Source of the DNA: Actinomycetales bacterium
Lineage (GTDB): Bacteria > Actinomycetota > Actinomycetes > Actinomycetales > Microbacteriaceae
DNA length: 64,000 nucleotides
Direction of reading: 5' to 3'
Assembly: GCA_015654475.1 (NCBI GenBank)
Contig: JAATGV010000009.1
Location: 1 to 64,000, forward strand
Positions 62,705 through 64,000 of the stretch are shown here, piece after piece (position 1 is the stretch's first letter; each line of letters starts with the position of its first letter). The position numbers and the translations under genes are program-made. Below the pieces are notes generated by a model. It was not told the DNA's origin. It saw only the letters and a program-made list of their open reading frames with translations, and searched no databases.

Positions 62705-64000
62705 CCCTCCCGATTGATGGCGAGTGCTTCAAGCTGGCCAGGCGCAAGCGCGACACGCGTGCTGCCGAGCGGCGCAACAACATCAGTAACAATGTCGTCT
62801 CCGGTGGAGTTGGCAACTAAAAGAATCGAAGAGTCGGCAAACTGAGCGACATCGACGGCCGGGTTGAGCGCCCATGGCAGCGTTCGCGGTGAGTTGGCAA
62901 TCCAATGGATGGCATTGCTCATCAAGCGAGCGTTGCCTGGCGTGTGTCGATAGCCCGAGAGATAGACCGCTCTGCCTTCTGAGGCAACCTCAGTAACTAC
63001 GGTCGGGGTGCCATTGTTCGCGGCGAGGACCGTCGCGCTATCTGAAGTGAGAAATACTCCGTTCAGCACCGGCAAGTCAACCGTGGCGCCTTGCGTGAGA
63101 ATCGGATGTTCGTCACAAACGCGAAAACTCCGAGTGCCAAGGCATCGCCGGTCGCCACAGTCCTGATCCACGCCTAGCAAATCGAACAGTTGGAATGTGG
63201 TGAGGCCCGTCGTGAGGGCAGAAGGTTGCCGAATACCAAGTAAGCCTCCCCCAGAACGTACCCAGCTACGCACCGCTTCAACTGCATTCGGCATATTCCA
63301 GTCAGATCCCCCGCTCCATGCCGTACCGGCTTCACCCGCGTTGATCAGCACATCAATGCCGTCAAGCACACAGCCTTCAGCAATGTCGCGAATCGACACA
63401 AACGAGATATCGAATGGGAGCCCTGCCAAAGACTCAAGAACGTGCGTCAACGTGAGGCCAGGGTGCTCATGCAGGTGCCCCGCCGTACTCCAGGAGCGCA
63501 AAGACCCCCAGCTAGTTACGACCGCGATGCGAATCGGTTCGACACTGACCCTGCTCTGTCGGTGCAGATCAGAAATGCTACGGTGCTGTTCGGCGATCGC
63601 CGCGACTTCCTCCTGAAAATCTGTGAACGGCTCGACGAGCGACAGATAGCCTCCTAGCCCTATGCGCTCGATGGGAGCGCGAAGTAGCGCACGCCTCGTA
63701 GTGCGCCAATATGCCGCCAGGTCAGCCGTCGGATCGCCCCCGGGCGCGAACGTCGGCTTTCCTTCAAGATCGACAGGAAACAAGTAGGGGTGAAGCCTGA
63801 TCTCGTGTGTATCAACGTCCACGCCGGCACAGAGTCGCGACTCATAGGCCGAGAATACCGCCTTGATTATGCCGTCAAAGCCGATGTCGTCAAAGTGACC
63901 AGAGTACGGTTCGATGCCTATCCATGAGTCATCGTAGAAGACGTACGCCTTTTTCCCATGGCGGTGCACAATGTCTACAAGTTGCGCACCGAGATCCCGG
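62692..64000 (-). CDS. 1,3-beta-galactosyl-N-acetylhexosamine phosphorylase (GH112), 5' end cut by window
   Basis: About 436 codons seen, open to the right edge. VFYDDSWIGIEPYSGHFDDIGFDGIIKAVF, split here as YDDSWIGIEPYSG and FDDIGFDGII, is characteristic of the GNB/LNB phosphorylase barrel. RIAVVTSWGSLRSWSTAGHLHE opens the next domain, and LNGVFLTSDSATVLAANNGTP lies near the end. The enzyme uses phosphate to split galacto-N-biose (mucin core) or lacto-N-biose (milk glycans) into Gal-1-P and HexNAc, inside the cell. The family is known in bifidobacteria and Cutibacterium. The N-terminal ~290 residues, including much of the active site, are outside the window. Confidence 0.88.
   Translation of the reverse strand, partial: RDLGAQLVDIVHRHGKKAYVFYDDSWIGIEPYSGHFDDIGFDGIIKAVFSAYESRLCAGVDVDTHEIRLHPYLFPVDLEGKPTFAPGGDPTADLAAYWRTTRRALLRAPIERIGLGGYLSLVEPFTDFQEEVAAIAEQHRSISDLHRQSRVSVEPIRIAVVTSWGSLRSWSTAGHLHEHPGLTLTHVLESLAGLPFDISFVSIRDIAEGCVLDGIDVLINAGEAGTAWSGGSDWNMPNAVEAVRSWVRSGGGLLGIRQPSALTTGLTTFQLFDLLGVDQDCGDRRCLGTRSFRVCDEHPILTQGATVDLPVLNGVFLTSDSATVLAANNGTPTVVTEVASEGRAVYLSGYRHTPGNARLMSNAIHWIANSPRTLPWALNPAVDVAQFADSSILLVANSTGDDIVTDVVAPLGSTRVALAPGQLEALAINREGWMQ

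Overview
The window is high-GC chromosomal DNA from an actinomycete. Signs are frequent GTG/TTG starts, leaderless-looking genes with a TAnnnT box 6-7 nt before the start codon, a DUF4012 protein beside a Wzz/BY-kinase fusion, two Fluc/CrcB halves side by side, and secreted amidase and C39-type hydrolases of the gram-positive type. A GH112 galacto/lacto-N-biose phosphorylase at the right end, a long Ser-rich surface protein and a mixed fermentative/respiratory gene set fit a host-associated Actinomycetia member (Microbacteriaceae, Propionibacteriaceae or Actinomycetaceae-like). I cannot fix the genus from sequence alone.

Layout. 0-12.9 kb: cell-wall and peptide metabolism. It holds a truncated secreted amidase, an Lrp/AsnC regulator, two overlapping cytoplasmic class-A-beta-lactamase-like hydrolases (one fused to a class I glutamine amidotransferase), a complete family-5 peptide ABC transporter whose binding protein is membrane-tethered at its C-terminus, an M19 dipeptidase, and a secreted C39-like peptidase behind a structured leader. 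12.9-18.1 kb: a 30-bp tandem repeat, a copy of a tRNA 3' end, a tRNA with anticodon TAA but a short variable arm, a DMT transporter, a CrcB pair, a GNAT acetyltransferase and an SF2 helicase. 18.2-36.3 kb: a Wzx/Wzy-type exopolysaccharide locus with sugar transferase, LMW tyrosine phosphatase, DUF4012, BY-kinase, four glycosyltransferases, polymerase, flippase, pyruvyltransferase, acetyltransferase and UDP-sugar dehydrogenase. Its middle (about 28.3-34.7 kb) is visibly AT-richer and probably acquired. 36.4-45.1 kb: a broken hipA, a spermidine-synthase-like gene, a SHOCT protein, a choice-of-anchor-A surface protein, adhE and ndh-2. 45.2-53.2 kb: histidine utilisation (hutH-hutU-M20 amidohydrolase-hutF-hutI) with a divergent IclR regulator and an 18-bp perfect palindrome between them. 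53.2-60.4 kb: a second IclR regulator divergent from an operon of two small enzymes plus a full family-5 ABC transporter. 60.4-64 kb: LacI regulator, SGNH esterase and GNB/LNB phosphorylase for host glycan use.

The most interesting unit is 54.2-60.4 kb. One protein looks like the DUF3830 cyclophilin-like family. Its partner is a small, probably helical protein. Together they resemble a split version of cucumopine synthase, the enzyme that joins histidine to 2-oxoglutarate. They are co-transcribed with an opine/peptide-type ABC importer and sit beside a full hut operon. I propose, as inference, a histidine-conjugate (opine-like) scavenging system feeding Hut. The beta-lactamase-amidotransferase fusion next to a peptide importer and dipeptidase is a second candidate novel module. 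No database search was possible; all family names are from motif recognition.
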